Assembly: GCF_011745365.1 (NCBI RefSeq)
Contig: NW_024468917.1
Location: forward strand, 1,860,001 to 1,924,000
Length of the DNA: 64,000 nt
Origin: Cryphonectria parasitica EP155
Lineage: Eukaryota; Ascomycota; Sordariomycetes; Diaporthales; Cryphonectriaceae
Reading direction: 5' to 3'
Part shown: positions 1 to 11,703 of the stretch, piece after piece
Layout of the letters: the number at the start of each line of letters is the position of its first letter
How positions within the stretch are numbered: the first letter of the stretch is position 1
Translations under genes and position numbers: made by a program
Notes under the pieces: model-generated
The model's database searches: none
The model's input: the letters and a program-made list of their open reading frames with translations, nothing else
Told to the model about the DNA's origin: nothing

Positions 1-946
1 AGTAGATACCGCGTGAATCCTCGTCATTGTAGTATTCGAGGCCGGTGGTAACGTGGCCGCCTTGTGGGATGAGCTGATCGCCGAAATAGACGCACTCCGC
101 GCGGGTGCTGAACTTCTCGACGTCAGGATAAAGGTGCCACGCCGACATAGCAATCAGCACTGCTCCATTGACGAGCTGCGGCATGCCCTGCAAGAGTTTA
201 CCCATTGCCGACATTGCATTATCCCAGGCCCGCATGACGCTTTTGTATACATCGGTGCTGTTGTCGACAGGCAGGTCAATGCCCTGCAGAACGCCCTCCA
301 TTTTCTTGTGCTCGGCTTCTTTGACCTTGTCCGCAAAGGAGATCCAGGAACGTGCACTTGCGTCCCATTCAGCCAAGTCCTTTCGGGTGACCTCCTGTTG
401 AGCCGCGGCCATCTGCACAACGTGCGACGGCTCGCTACCATCGCACTGCTCTGCGATCCGCCTCTTTCGAGCGTCGACGAGCTCGACCCAGATCGAGATT
501 GCCTCGGAGGAGCTCCACAGGCGTGCTAACATGCATGCCAGCAAGTTGACTGCCATGGCTGACTTGCCAGATGTGGCCGCTGCCCAAATGCTTGTGCCAT
601 CAGCACCCACATGGCCTGAGAAGACTCCATATTTTCTCCTCTTCTCTGAGCTGATGGCCCCAGACTTGGAAATTTCCGAGACGCGCGTGCCATATGCGAC
701 AAAGAGCTGGTCCGGAATCGTTACGACCTGCTCAAACAACGCCCCAAGCTTCCGCGCTGTTCTGTGAGCTGCGCCAGTCTCTGCAGCCGTCCGACGACCT
801 GGAGACAATGTGTTGCCTAATGGCTGAAACTGCGCGGGCGCTTCAATCTTGAAGAGGGAGAAATCAAAGTTCAAGTTGGCTAGAGCCAGAGTATTTTCGT
901 TCTTTGCAGTTAAGGCGGAAAGCCCAATATTGCCCAAATTCGTCAT
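1..946 (-). CDS. Fungal protein of unknown function, N-terminal 315 residues (runs off left edge)
   Basis: Reading the minus strand from an ATG at 946 gives an uninterrupted 315-codon frame to the window edge, so the 3' part is missing. The protein begins MTNLGNIGLSALTAKNENT and contains a HRTARKLGALFEQV segment, AYGTRVSEISKS, an alanine/glycine-rich stretch GTSIWAAATSGKSA and a helical region with WDASARSWISFADKVK. From memory this N-terminus recurs in many filamentous ascomycetes as an uncharacterised family; I know of no assigned function. No signal peptide or membrane helix is evident. The ATSGKSA segment resembles a P-loop only loosely (it lacks the GxxxxGK spacing), so I do not call a nucleotide-binding site. 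No intron is needed in the visible part. The start is chosen because the family's conserved N-terminus begins exactly there. Confidence 0.8.
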   Translation of the reverse strand, partial: MTNLGNIGLSALTAKNENTLALANLNFDFSLFKIEAPAQFQPLGNTLSPGRRTAAETGAAHRTARKLGALFEQVVTIPDQLFVAYGTRVSEISKSGAISSEKRRKYGVFSGHVGADGTSIWAAATSGKSAMAVNLLACMLARLWSSSEAISIWVELVDARKRRIAEQCDGSEPSHVVQMAAAQQEVTRKDLAEWDASARSWISFADKVKEAEHKKMEGVLQGIDLPVDNSTDVYKSVMRAWDNAMSAMGKLLQGMPQLVNGAVLIAMSAWHLYPDVEKFSTRAECVYFGDQLIPQGGHVTTGLEYYNDEDSRGIY

Positions 947-2088
947 TTCTGAAGATGATAACAACAATTTCCCCCGGGGTAAATACAAGTGTAAGAGGGA
1001 ATAAGTCACACTGGTGAGAAAGCCTAGAGGAGAAGAAGCCCCTCATTTTGAGGACAGTTCTGTTGTACATTTATTCACGCTACCCTGCAGTGGTCTCTGC
1101 GTCGTTGGGCATTCTGCCTATGTCTGAGCCCTAATTACTAGTAATGCGTTGCCCCAATGACATGTGAAACTGCCTTGTGGCTGCAGAAAACCCTTGTATA
1201 GCTCAAATCAATATGCAAGCCTTCAGCACAGCCTCTGCTACGTGGCAGAGAACAATAGGTAAGGCATTTTCAACACGATGTCACCATCCATAAGCCGGCA
1301 ATCACACATGGGAGAGCACAAAAGAATGATGACAACCCAAAGTGCTAATTGACCACGGACATGTAGGATGATGTGGTTTGGAGAGGACGTCAGCACTCAT
1401 TGTTGTAGGTAGGCCGGAGGTCTCGCCCAACAGACATACAAGGGCCACAATGAGGATAAGAATTAGTTGCTGCTTGACATCAGAGTGATCAAACAAGATG
1501 CTTAGAAGCATAAGGCTGAAGAAGAAGAGAAAGATAAAAAGGAAGGAGGGCCGAGATGATTTTCTTGTACAAACAGGCAAGGGTTGCGCCCCCCCCCCCC
1601 CCCCCCTCAGCTCTGTTCTTCTACCATTGAAGATAGAAACAGTATCATTTAGGATTGAGGCACATTGGAGCTTGTGTGTATAGCAGAGACCTGTTTAAGA
1701 GAGACCACCATCAAGATTCCATGACTGCTACACATGTTTCTACAGTGATCAGATGAGAACCTCAGGACGGGCGTCAACAGCATCGACTCTTCTTCGCACG
1801 TGTGTCTCGAGGGTAGTGTTAGCATGTACCATCGCAATCACTGCAAGTCGCTATCCCCAACCAATGACGATGATCATGAAATTTTTATTTTTCCTTCTGA
1901 TCCACTTGCGCCGTTGCCCTTGCCAGATGAACCTGTGCTCAACTATGCTTTTGCAGCGTGTCCTACCAATCTGTCACTGCTTGCTATGTTTTTGACCGCA
2001 CCCTGCCGCACCGTTCTAAGGCAAAGAAGGAAAGGAATGAGACATGCTAAACTACACCATACAACGCCTCTCTATCCTCCACTACCAA
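947..2088. other. Intergenic region between the left-edge gene and SPT6
   Basis: This stretch holds the promoter side of the left-edge gene and the 3' side of SPT6. Apart from an 18-base poly-C run at 1589-1606 I see no coding frame with protein-like composition. The short frames present (60-115 codons) have no recognisable similarity and shifting composition. Confidence 0.6.
1589..1606. repeat. Poly-C tract, 18 bases
   Basis: Eighteen consecutive C residues lie in intergenic DNA. It is the longest of several C or G homopolymers in the window; others are at 18091, 25867, 42072, 42684, 49159, 52644 and 57590. Confidence 0.9.
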
Positions 2089-5000
2089 TTATCGGCCATT
2101 TACATTCTGCATGCGCGAGATCTCAGCCTGATACCGGATTTTGAAACCGTTTGTCAGAGCCTTCATGTCCGGATACTGAGCCTTGAGGAACTCATAGCCA
2201 TTGGGCACAACGCGGACCGGCCAGCCCATGACTCGTGAAGTACGGTTGGCCTTGAAGCAGAGCCAGAAGTATCCAGCATGCTTGCTATCAATGCAGAAGG
2301 CGTAGCTGGATCGGTTGGGGTTGGCGTCCATATAGGTGGTGAGCCATCTCTCTGTGAAGGATCTGGTTAGCTTACTGGGTGGTACCATTGATGTAGACGC
2401 TGCTGAGTGCACGCGAGACTTACCCAACTCATTGCGCGAGCCCTTCTGGAACTTCTCGTGCTGCATCATCTCCGCAACCTTGCGTGCCATGGCCTTGACG
2501 TGCTCGACGATCAACTCATCCAGATCCGTGTAGTTAAACTTGCCGACCCTGAGCAGACGACCAACAGAGAACTCGTTCTCCTTTTGCAGCTCGAGCACAT
2601 CGACGTGCTGGTAGACGCCATCCGCCACCTTCCAAGTGATTGCCAGATGATCGTTACCCTTCGATGATGGTCTGATAATGACCTCTCCAGACGCTTGCGA
2701 TCCGAGATACTCCTCAGCCTGTGTCGAGTTGAACGGTTTGAAGAGAGGGTGGTTGATGACACGCTGTGTGCGACCTGTCGTGCTGTCCTTCTCCTTGAGC
2801 TCCTCCCTGTCGTGCCTCTCCAGATCAAAGTCCCAATTGCGGTCATCATGATCCATGCGCTTCCTGTAGGGCACACGCAGAGCGTCCTCCCGAACAGACA
2901 ACTTTGCGATGAACGCCTTGCGGTCAACGTGAAGAAGCTTGGCCTGGACAGTCTGTCCAATAGAGAGGACATCCTTGACAGAAGTCGAACGGTAGGAGAC
3001 CTCATCAGCTTCGATACGGCCCTCGATGCCGCAGTCGAGCCTGACAATGGCAAAGTCATCCTTCACCACCCGCACGTTGACGGGAATGATCATGCCCTCC
3101 GCAAGGGAATCCCTTGTCTCGCCTGTGAACATAGTGAAGATTTCTTCAGTGCTCAGTGGCAAGAAGGGGCGTCGCAGCTCTTCGTACGGGGCCTGGAGTT
3201 CTGCTCGGATGGTCTCGAGCGTGGCGCGCTTACGCTGGCTGTATTGTTGTTCCAGCTGTTCCGCGTACTCTTCTAGCACGAGCTCGTTCACCTTGTCCTG
3301 CTCGTCGTCCCGGAAGAGCTTGCGGACGACCGCACCTGGTCCGTTCTCATCTGTCTCGGCCTTAACATCCTCCTCGTCCAGCTCAAGCGCGTCGGCCGCC
3401 ATCTTGCGACCAAGCTCGTAATCTTCGGGGTGGACTCGGGTGTTATCTAGGGGCTCCGTCTGGGGATTCGTCGCATCGTATTCGATGTAGAGGAAACTGG
3501 CACAATTGTCCCAGACCTTGACGCCAACCACGGGCAGTTTGTTGTTGTCAGGATCACCCACGAGTTCATCCCGCCTAATGACAGAGCCACCGTTCAAGTT
3601 GATACCTTTGATGACAGCCTGCGCTTTTCGAGGACCCAGGCCAGAGACATAAGGCAGAAGATTTGCAACATAGGGATTGCTAACCGCCTCGTTGATGTCG
3701 ACACCGCAGAGATTGACTAGATCGACCATGGCCGTCTCGAGATATTTCCTCAGCTTGTCCTCTGGCAACAGGCTTTGGCAGGGGTGGTATAATAGTGAGA
3801 CAATGTCCTTGCCGAGCGCTGCATACTCCTTCAGAGGGTCCTGCAGATACTTTGCGAGTGCCACGCAGTACCGAACAAGAGGGGCGAGAGTGGGGTGCTC
3901 GGCCTTGCCTCTAGGGCTATCCTTGTAGAGTCGGGCAACTTCGTCGTTGACGACCAGGACCTCAAGCAGATCTGTTCGTAACTCGTTGGTTTCAGGGTCA
4001 TCATAGGATGGCCCCATAATCCCTTTTTCGTTGACCAGATTCTCCAAATCCTTGACGAGCTTGTTCGAGTCGGAACAGAATCCGCTGACAGCGATGACAT
4101 CGGGTTGCCGCCGGTTGACCAGGTTGGTAAATTCTTCGCGGGCTTCCTCATCCCGGGCTAAATTTCCTAGTTGACCGCTCTCGATGACCCGGCCATCCTC
4201 CTCAACCCAGGCATAAGAGATCTTTTCCCTGCCTGGGTCCGTCATGCCGTTCGAAAATGCAAGCACGCGAGCAGCCGTGCCGAGTACCATTCCCTTTGGC
4301 TTGTACGGAGCTTGGTCGAGCTTTTTCGAAAATTCCTCGCGGCAGAGCTTGAGGATGGATTCCTGACATTGTGTCCGCATCGCATCCTTGACCGCCTTGA
4401 CCATGGCCTTGTCCAGCTTCGACAGTGCGAGCTCGAGCACCTTCGAACGCTCCTCGTTCCAAGCGTCTGCCTTGTTACTGTAGTTGTCCGAAGTAAAGTC
4501 GGCAAAGAATTGCTTTTTGAACCGCGAAACATCCCTGAGGCTGATCTTGACTTCAAGCAGGCCCTCTTCCTCGGCCTTGAGCATCTTGAGGAAGATCTCT
4601 GGTCTCCGCGCGAGGTCCGCCAACGATTGGTTTTGAAGGTATTTGACCTCATAGTAAGGATGCGACTCTTCGATTTTCCGCATGCCTTTGCTCGTCCGTT
4701 GACAGTCCACAACGCAAGTCATAAAGTAGGTGGCCCGCATTGCCTTGCGCAGGCGGGGACTCGTAAACAGTTCTTCAGCATAAAGCTGCCGGGCAGCACT
4801 GATGACAGAGTCGCCAGTGAGGAACTCGCCGTCAGTCAGGTTATCGGCCAGATCGACTGGATAATCGGACGGGTCGTCGGCCACGATTCTCTGCACGTTT
4901 GATTGCGCATTGACTCGATTCGTGACCACCTGTTCCGGGGACAAGCCATATGCTTGAAAGAAGTTGTAGGCCTTGCTCCTTCTGACCCTATCAAAGATCG

Positions 5001-6578
5001 CAGACCTTGCACCAGGCCGCTTCACCTCCTTTGTCGTGCCATCTGTGGTGGCATCCTTCAGTTGGGTGGCATATTTGAAATTGACGTAGTCGAGTAGATC
5101 TTGCAGCTCGTCCATCTCCCTCGCCTGAGGGATGAGCTCCTCGAGCATCTGGTCCTCGACGCCTATGCCCCGGAGTGTGGCGGCTAACTTCTCCACCGCT
5201 GACCTCTTCTCTATGAAACCACGGAATTTGATGTCGAGTTCCACGATGCGCCAGAGATCGTCCTGGTTCAGTAGCTTCTCGGCCTTGACCTCGTACTCAG
5301 ACTCATTCGAGTCCAGATCACGCCTATCGAAGTGTGGGTTCTTCATCTTCCTGGCGTGGATAAGATAGTCCTTGCGGTGCTGGAACACATAGGGAACCTC
5401 AACGTAATCAACTACGAAGAACTCGAGGACCTTGTTCACCGCCTTCGAGAACGGTCCCTCGAGCGACGACTCCATAGCAAACTTCCTGGCCTCCCACATC
5501 TGGTTTGCGATCCACTTCGTCTCTTCCTTGAGATCGGGCGTGACTTGTGATTTCTTGAAAGGTCGGCGGTCAAGCTGGAAGCGCTCGGGCTCGTCCGTGA
5601 CGCGAACGTCGTTGTCGGCCTCGGTCAACAGCTTCTCGGAGAGTTGTGACGGTTCGAAGACATCTTTCAGCTCCAGAGGCTGCTCCTCCTTGCCCGCCTC
5701 CTCGTCCTCTTCCTTGTATAGAGCCCATTCGTAGTCCTCGCCGTTGCCGAAGATGGCCTCCATATCCTCGAGTGTCTCCTTGTCAAGGCCAGTGGCGTCG
5801 ATGACGCTGCCCACGGCGAGTCGGTCACGCCCCCGGGCGACCTCCATGTCTTCTTGCTGCCTGAGCCGCTCGTCTTCGTCGTCGTAGTCTTCCTCAATGA
5901 AGTCATCGAACTCGTCGGCAGCGGCTCGGGTGTGACTAGGGCGGGAATAATGACGGTCATCATCCGCAGCGTCTTCGTCTTCGGAGAACATGTTGGCGAG
6001 ACCGTCCCGCTTGCGTAGATCGTCTTTATCGCCATGGCCACGCTTGAGGCGCTTGTACTGCGACTGAGAAGAGGGTTAGCACGTGGCACAAAGGGGTGAA
6101 GGAGTGAAGGCTGGGAGATGGGGTGGTCACGTACCTGAGCAGCTTCTCTGCGCTCAAAGTCAGGATTCGCTTCGCCGATCAGGTCGAGATCCTCGTCATC
6201 AAGGACTTCTTCTTGTTCGCGTTCAGCGCGCCTTCGCTTCTTGCGCCTGCGCCGTTCGCGCTCGTCGGAGTCTTCAGCGTCATCCTCTTCATCCTCGTCG
6301 ACGATGAAGCCTTCGCGGATCTGTAGCAGTCGAGGTCAATTTGGTAGCTCGGACGCGCAGTCAAGCGACAAGAGACGTTGGTTGGCGTGACTTACCTTGC
6401 GGGCCTCCTCCTCATCATCGTCATCTTCATCCTCCTCACTGGAATCCTCCAATGCAGGGTCCCGTTGACGGCGGCGGGGGGCACTGCCCTCATCGTCATC
6501 TCCAGCAAAGGACTCGTCATCCTCCTCGTCGTCAAGCTCAGCATGATCATCGATCAGATCTCGCATCGAGGCGCTCAT
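2089..6578 (-). CDS. SPT6: Transcription elongation factor Spt6
   Basis: Spt6 is a histone H3-H4 chaperone that travels with RNA polymerase II and restores nucleosomes behind it. Predicted exons are 6578-6396, 6320-6135, 6063-2424 and 2351-2089, giving 1423 residues, the usual fungal length. The first 150 or so residues are very acidic with lysine/arginine clusters. The core carries the Tex-like helical region, the YqgF-like fold, a helix-hairpin-helix ([15 protein letters not shown]) and an S1 domain (around [20 protein letters not shown]). The C-terminal tandem SH2 region includes [11 protein letters not shown], with the arginine expected to bind the phosphorylated polymerase linker. The last intron (2352-2423, 72 nt) is in frame, so the DNA also reads straight through it. 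I removed it because it has GTAAGT, a GCTAAC branch site and a TTCACAG acceptor, and splicing joins ELERWL, which fits the family. Confidence 0.95.
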
Positions 6579-9500
6579 GGTGGCGGTGGATGCGCTTAGG
6601 GCGCTATTCTGATCTTTCCTGTATTGACGGAGCTGAAGCGACTCGTTCGTAGTTCCGTATTTGGCAAAGCGATGACCGCCTTGGATGGTCTAGTTGCCAA
6701 GCTCGGTGCGTTGAAGGATGAAGAATAGGTCGGGGTTTCGCGAGGGAGTCGAGGATCTCTGTATGCCAGCGAGAAGGCTCTGGCGCTGAGGTCCGCCTTG
6801 GATGTGGGTTGGGGACTTTGCAGCTGCTGTTAGCAATGGAGCAAGCTCGTCAAAGGCAGCGCGCCAACCTTTTTGCCAGCCTCGTTTGCAACGCACGGGC
6901 CCCTACTAGAAGCCTCAGGGTTAGGGCTGAAATGGAGCTATCGCGTCTTGGGGACGAGCTGGGCACACGCCGTGAAAATGCTACAAGCAGGCATAGACTT
7001 TCCACTTCTGCAAATGGCAAGCAGCTCTATGAAATTTTACATTTCAGGACGGATGTGCGCTGGTGCTGGTACGCGTGAGGCATGTTCAGGCTAGAGTAGG
7101 GTCTGTTATTGGTGATTCGCTTTAAGGGTCACGTCTATCGACGTCGAGCAGTCATTATGATTGAATGATGCAATAAATAGAAGACTTCACTTTCACCTAT
7201 CTTTCATGAACCAGTCATAAAAGCGCTCGCTCTCACCATTTCCCACTATGTTTGGCAGGCAGGATCGTTCCCCGTTGTCTAGGAACATTCGACAACCCAA
7301 ACATGGAAGTCAGCAGCCCCTTTTGGTCACGGAAGAGGCCTGACGCATTGGATGAGTCTATAAGAGCTGCTCGAGACCTGCAGAACACATCTTGGGAGAT
7401 CACATCTTGATTTACGCATTCGAGATTAGGTCGCTGCCAACGTCAAAGAGGGAAAGAATCAGGCCGATATGCAGCGATGACCTTGCATTTTGAACATTGG
7501 CATTCATGGCATGTAGTGCTTGCTGTATGTGGCCTTCCCAATTACCACGCAGTTATTCTCCCCAGCCCTGGATAGCCGTGCAGTCCGATCAGACTCTTAT
7601 GTCGATCGGGTCACAATCTTTCCTAGTTAGGCTTTCGTGATGCTGGGAAGGATGCAGTCTATCTTTTTTACGCTAAGCTCCTCCTAGCTGTCCAGCATCG
7701 CAAAGCTCGAGACGGTGAGCTCACCTCTGCGGAGCGAGATAACTTCGGGAAGATGAGCCAAGCTATAGACAAGGTGGCCGACAGAGTATTAAAGCCAGTG
7801 AGCCAGAAATAAGCGCTGTCGCGCGAGGAAAATACTGGTGTGGATGATGAGCCAAGGGCCTGGGCTCCGTCCCGGCGGCTCAAATGTGCTCTTGTATGAA
7901 AAGAGACGGCGGAGAGGGAGAGGGGAAAACAAAAGGCTCAAAATAAGTAAAAGTATGTAGTTGAACAGAGGACTCAAATTGAACAGTGAAGCATGCCCTG
8001 CCTGTGTTCCGAGTTGTACAGAAAAAGGTAGATGTCTGTCTGTTCTTGAAATGGGCAAGGCCGTGTAGGTGAGGATCCACTTGCATGCCTGGGCTTCATT
8101 GTCCGTAAGCCACACTACCCACCTAAACACCAATAGACATTGAACCAAGATTGAACTAAGAGGATGAGATCAATGCCTGTAACGATGATTTTGTAGATCA
8201 GGTAGGAAGAATATCACAACTAGGCGTTTCAAAAGGTGGCTCGATAGCCGAAGGATGATAGCTATATCAACAGCGGGAACACGCTGCATCTTGGACGAGC
8301 AAGCCAAAATCAGCGGGCACCTTTGTTAGGGGATGAACACTGCGCCCAAAAACGAGAATATGCTTATGAAGACCATTTTGAGAGCGCCGCCAGTGGTGTC
8401 CCCAACCCAGAAGCTGGGCCTCTGATGGGCCGCTGGAACGGCGCCTCATCATCGTATCTCCACTGTGTCGTCAATGATGCCACTTTCTCACCCCTATTTT
8501 CCCTGGTCTAGGAGGAAGGGGAGGATGACGGATCGTGTTCCAGAAACAAAGGGTGGGACGGGACGTATTGATATCACAGCGACGACCCGGGGGCGAACTA
8601 CCGCCTCAGACCGCAGCTCAGCGTCAACACAGGGTTTGAACGTCATGAATGTCATGACCTCTCAAACATGTCTTGATTGGAAGAGGACAGCCTGAACGAC
8701 AATACAGCAGTATCTGAACTCCTATGGGCAGGGGGGAGGGAGGGGGAAACACGAATCGGATCAGCGCGGGTGATTGTGCAGTGTTTGGACCGCATTGTCT
8801 CTATGATATAGTCAGTTTGTACTGTACAAAGTATTCACTTAGACTGGGACCAAAGGCTGTGTAGTTGTCGTGCAGAAACGAAAGAGTCTGGTGCTGGATC
8901 TGAGGGATCATAACCTTCCCCCCCTCCCCTTCTCCAACCCCCGACGGTGAATCATCATAGGTTCAAAAGGCCTACCAATAGTGTTCGTTTGTCGTACTTC
9001 TGTCCTCAAGCCTAGGTGGATTCATCGACTAGCTCCTCGTTTTTCTTTGGCACACAGGCTTTGGGTTTCCGGCCGTGCCCTCGTTTTGGATTGGCCCCCA
9101 CAACTGGTGCTGTAGACCACTGAACCAACTCCAAGCGAAGGACCCCTGACCTGATCCAGCACGGCGTATCTTCGTCTTCCTGACCTTGACTCCGAGACCC
9201 CTTTCATCTTTTCAGCCTCCAGACCGCAGTTTACTGTTTTTCTTCCTCCTCTTCTTCTTTCTTTGTCTTGTCTGTCTGAGCAATTCTGGTCTGGTCTGTC
9301 TTAACATGTGTCAGTACCCAACGTCTTGAGGACGGTAGTCTAGATCTTGCTTGCCCCAGCAGATCGCCTAACGCGTGTACGGGAACCCCAGTCATACCCA
9401 GCAGAACTGCTAACGAAAAGCGTTACAGCGCCTGGGACCAACCCAGCTAGAGGAGACACCCGCCGCGGACCCTAGCGCCACGAACCACCTTCACCCCACC

Positions 9501-9898
9501 AGAGGTTATCGTTGCGACCTCACCATCCATTCAACCTGACCACGCTTGGCGGCCCAACCTCGAAACCACTCCTCAGACATCTTTGCCCACGTTCGTCGTT
9601 CACCTCTCCCGGCGCCCTCGCAGCTCCTATTCTCTGGCCTCCCCTTCCGTTGAGGACGAGCTCGAGTTGAAGAGTCCAAGACCAGCACGGGATCCTTAGA
9701 GACTTGAAGCGAAACACCAGTCGACACACCAGCGGGCCCCTTCCTCCCAAACGCAAACGCTCGCGGTTGTTTCGGCCTCCACAACCTACGAGTGCCCGTA
9801 TCAGAGGCCTCGTGGTAATCTGAACAGACAGTCAACGAGAGGCGCGACGACCCTCATCAAGGTCATCTTAGGAGCAACGACAGACAACACATTTTACG
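6579..9898. other. Divergent intergenic region between SPT6 and the MAPKK gene
   Basis: This 3.3 kb region lies between two divergently transcribed genes. The right-hand part is rich in C and T and probably forms the promoter and 5' leader of the MAPKK gene. I found no frame that looks coding; the longest ones (100-120 codons) lack family resemblance and overlap one another on both strands. Confidence 0.6.
9235..9300 (+). promoter_or_regulatory. CT-rich promoter block upstream of the MAPKK gene
   Basis: A strongly pyrimidine-rich block (runs of CTTCCTCC and TTCTTCTTTC) lies about 0.6 kb before the MAPKK ATG. Such CT blocks commonly precede transcription starts in filamentous ascomycetes. No TATA box is evident nearby. 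The assignment is inference from composition only. Confidence 0.35.
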
Positions 9899-11703
9899 AT
9901 GGCTGATCCTTTTGCGCCGCGCTCTATGAAGCGCAAGAACGTCAAAGGCCTCGCCTTGACCCCCGCCGCTCCCAAGCCGCCACCGACCGCCGAGAACGCC
10001 AATTTCAGTCACTCGAGGAACAACCAGTCTGAAGACACCTCAGCACAGCTGGAGATCGGCATCGAGTTCAACCTCGACCTGCGCCCAGAGGATCTCGAGA
10101 TCATCAAGGACCTTGGCTCGGGCAACGGCGGCACCGTGAGCAAGGTGAAGCACATTCCGACCAACACCACCATGGCCCGCAAGGTTAGCCGCTCTGATAT
10201 GCCTGAATCGGCTGCATGGTTGTCCTAACATTATGCTAGGTCATTCACGTCGAGGCGAAGCGAGAGATGCGCAAGCGTATTGTTCGAGAACTCCAGATCA
10301 TGCACAACTGCCATTGCGAGCACATCGTTACGTTCTACGGTGCCTTTCTCAACGATAACAACGATGTGATCATGTGTATGGAGTACATGGACGTTGGGTA
10401 AGGTGATCCCCTTGTGTGCAGCGGCTTCCTGTTTGTACCATCATGCTGACGACCGCCGCAAAGTTCTCTCGATCGCGTCTCCCGAGTTTTTGGCCCTGTC
10501 CGCGTCGATGTCTTGGGCAAAATTGCAGAAGCGACGCTCGGTGGCCTGACCTACCTCTACTACAAACACCACATCATGCACCGAGACATTAAACCCTCCA
10601 ACATCCTTGTCAACTCGCGTGGCCATATCAAGCTCTGCGACTTTGGTGTGTCTGGAGAGCTGATCAACTCTGTCGCGGACACATTTGTGGGCACTTCCAC
10701 ATACATGGCCCCGGAGCGAATCCAGGGTGAAAAATACACGGTCAAGTCAGACGTTTGGAGTTTTGGCCTGTCCATCATGGAGCTTGCCATCGGGAAATTC
10801 CCTTTTGCCGCCAGCGAGCAGCTGTCGGATGCGGAGGCAGCCCCGGCTGGTATTCTAGACCTGCTCCAGCAGATTGTGCACGAGCCAGCGCCTAAGCTGC
10901 CCAAGAGTGATGCTTTCCCGCAGATCCTGGAGGATATGATTCAGAAGTGTCTCTTGAAGACACCAGATGATCGGCCAACGCCCCAAGAACTCTACGTATG
11001 TCACCCCACCAGATACAGGCCAGCGTGGCAGCCACTGACAAGCACCATGACATAGGATCGCGACCCGTTCGTTCAGGCCGCGAAGAGGACACCGGTTGAT
11101 TTGAGAGAATGGGCAGTCAGCCTGATGGAGAGGGACAACCGGAAATCTCATCTTGCTCCTCAGCTCTCACCAGGTACTCAGGAGCTCTTGAGATCCAACA
11201 ACTCTCCAGACGGCGCCGCAGAGGATCGTGCATTGGCGACACCCACGTCAGGTGAGATCCCCATCGTGGGTGCTTTACTCCAGTCACCTCGTGACCAATA
11301 TAACAGCGCATCGAACCGATCACCGACGCGAAGCGACCGGGGGCCAGGGAGCAGCTCAGCTGGCCGACCAGGTGGACCGCCTGTTCATCCGGGACTTGGA
11401 TCACGCGTAAGCACGACAAACTCGATCCCGAAAATGGCTCCGCCTCCACCTCCGCGTCCCGGTCGTCACAGCCCCAATCTTTCAGCCGGCTCGGGCAGCG
11501 GCAGGCAGGCTACCTTTGCCTTGCCCGTGCGTCCTGCTCCTGCCGGACCCCTTCCGAACCCACCGATGCGGAAGCAGACGCCGGACGAGACAACAAGCGG
11601 CAGGGGGCCAATGCGGCGGCAGGCGACCTGGGGTGCTTCGTCGGGCTCGATGGGTGCCCAGGGGATGGGTGGATATCCAGCAAACCAAGTAAGGCGCGAA
11701 TAG
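9899..11703 (+). CDS. MAP kinase kinase, Ste7/Mst7 type
   Basis: Predicted dual-specificity kinase that phosphorylates the Fus3/Kss1-type MAPK controlling mating, hyphal fusion and, in pathogens, invasive growth. Exons 9899-10183, 10240-10397, 10464-10995 and 11056-11703 give 540 residues. The N-terminus has a basic [10 protein letters not shown] motif (11-20), matching a MAPK docking site. The glycine-rich loop is LGSGNGGTV (72-80), the ATP lysine is K95, the catalytic loop HRDIKPSN starts at H187, DFG is at 207-209, and the activation loop S217-V-A-D-T221 matches the MAPKK phosphorylation pattern. The proline/serine-rich C-terminal tail is low in complexity. Within the tail, 11252-11306 looks like an optional 55-nt intron, and 11690 begins another possible donor, so the C-terminus is less certain than the kinase domain. 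Confidence 0.93.

Noticed and set aside
538..560. P-loop-like ATSGKSA in the left-edge protein
   Set aside because: The spacing of the Walker A consensus (GxxxxGKS/T) is not met, so no ATPase is called.
4171..4902. 243-codon plus-strand frame inside SPT6
   Set aside because: It lies wholly opposite a conserved coding exon and is a by-product of codon bias.
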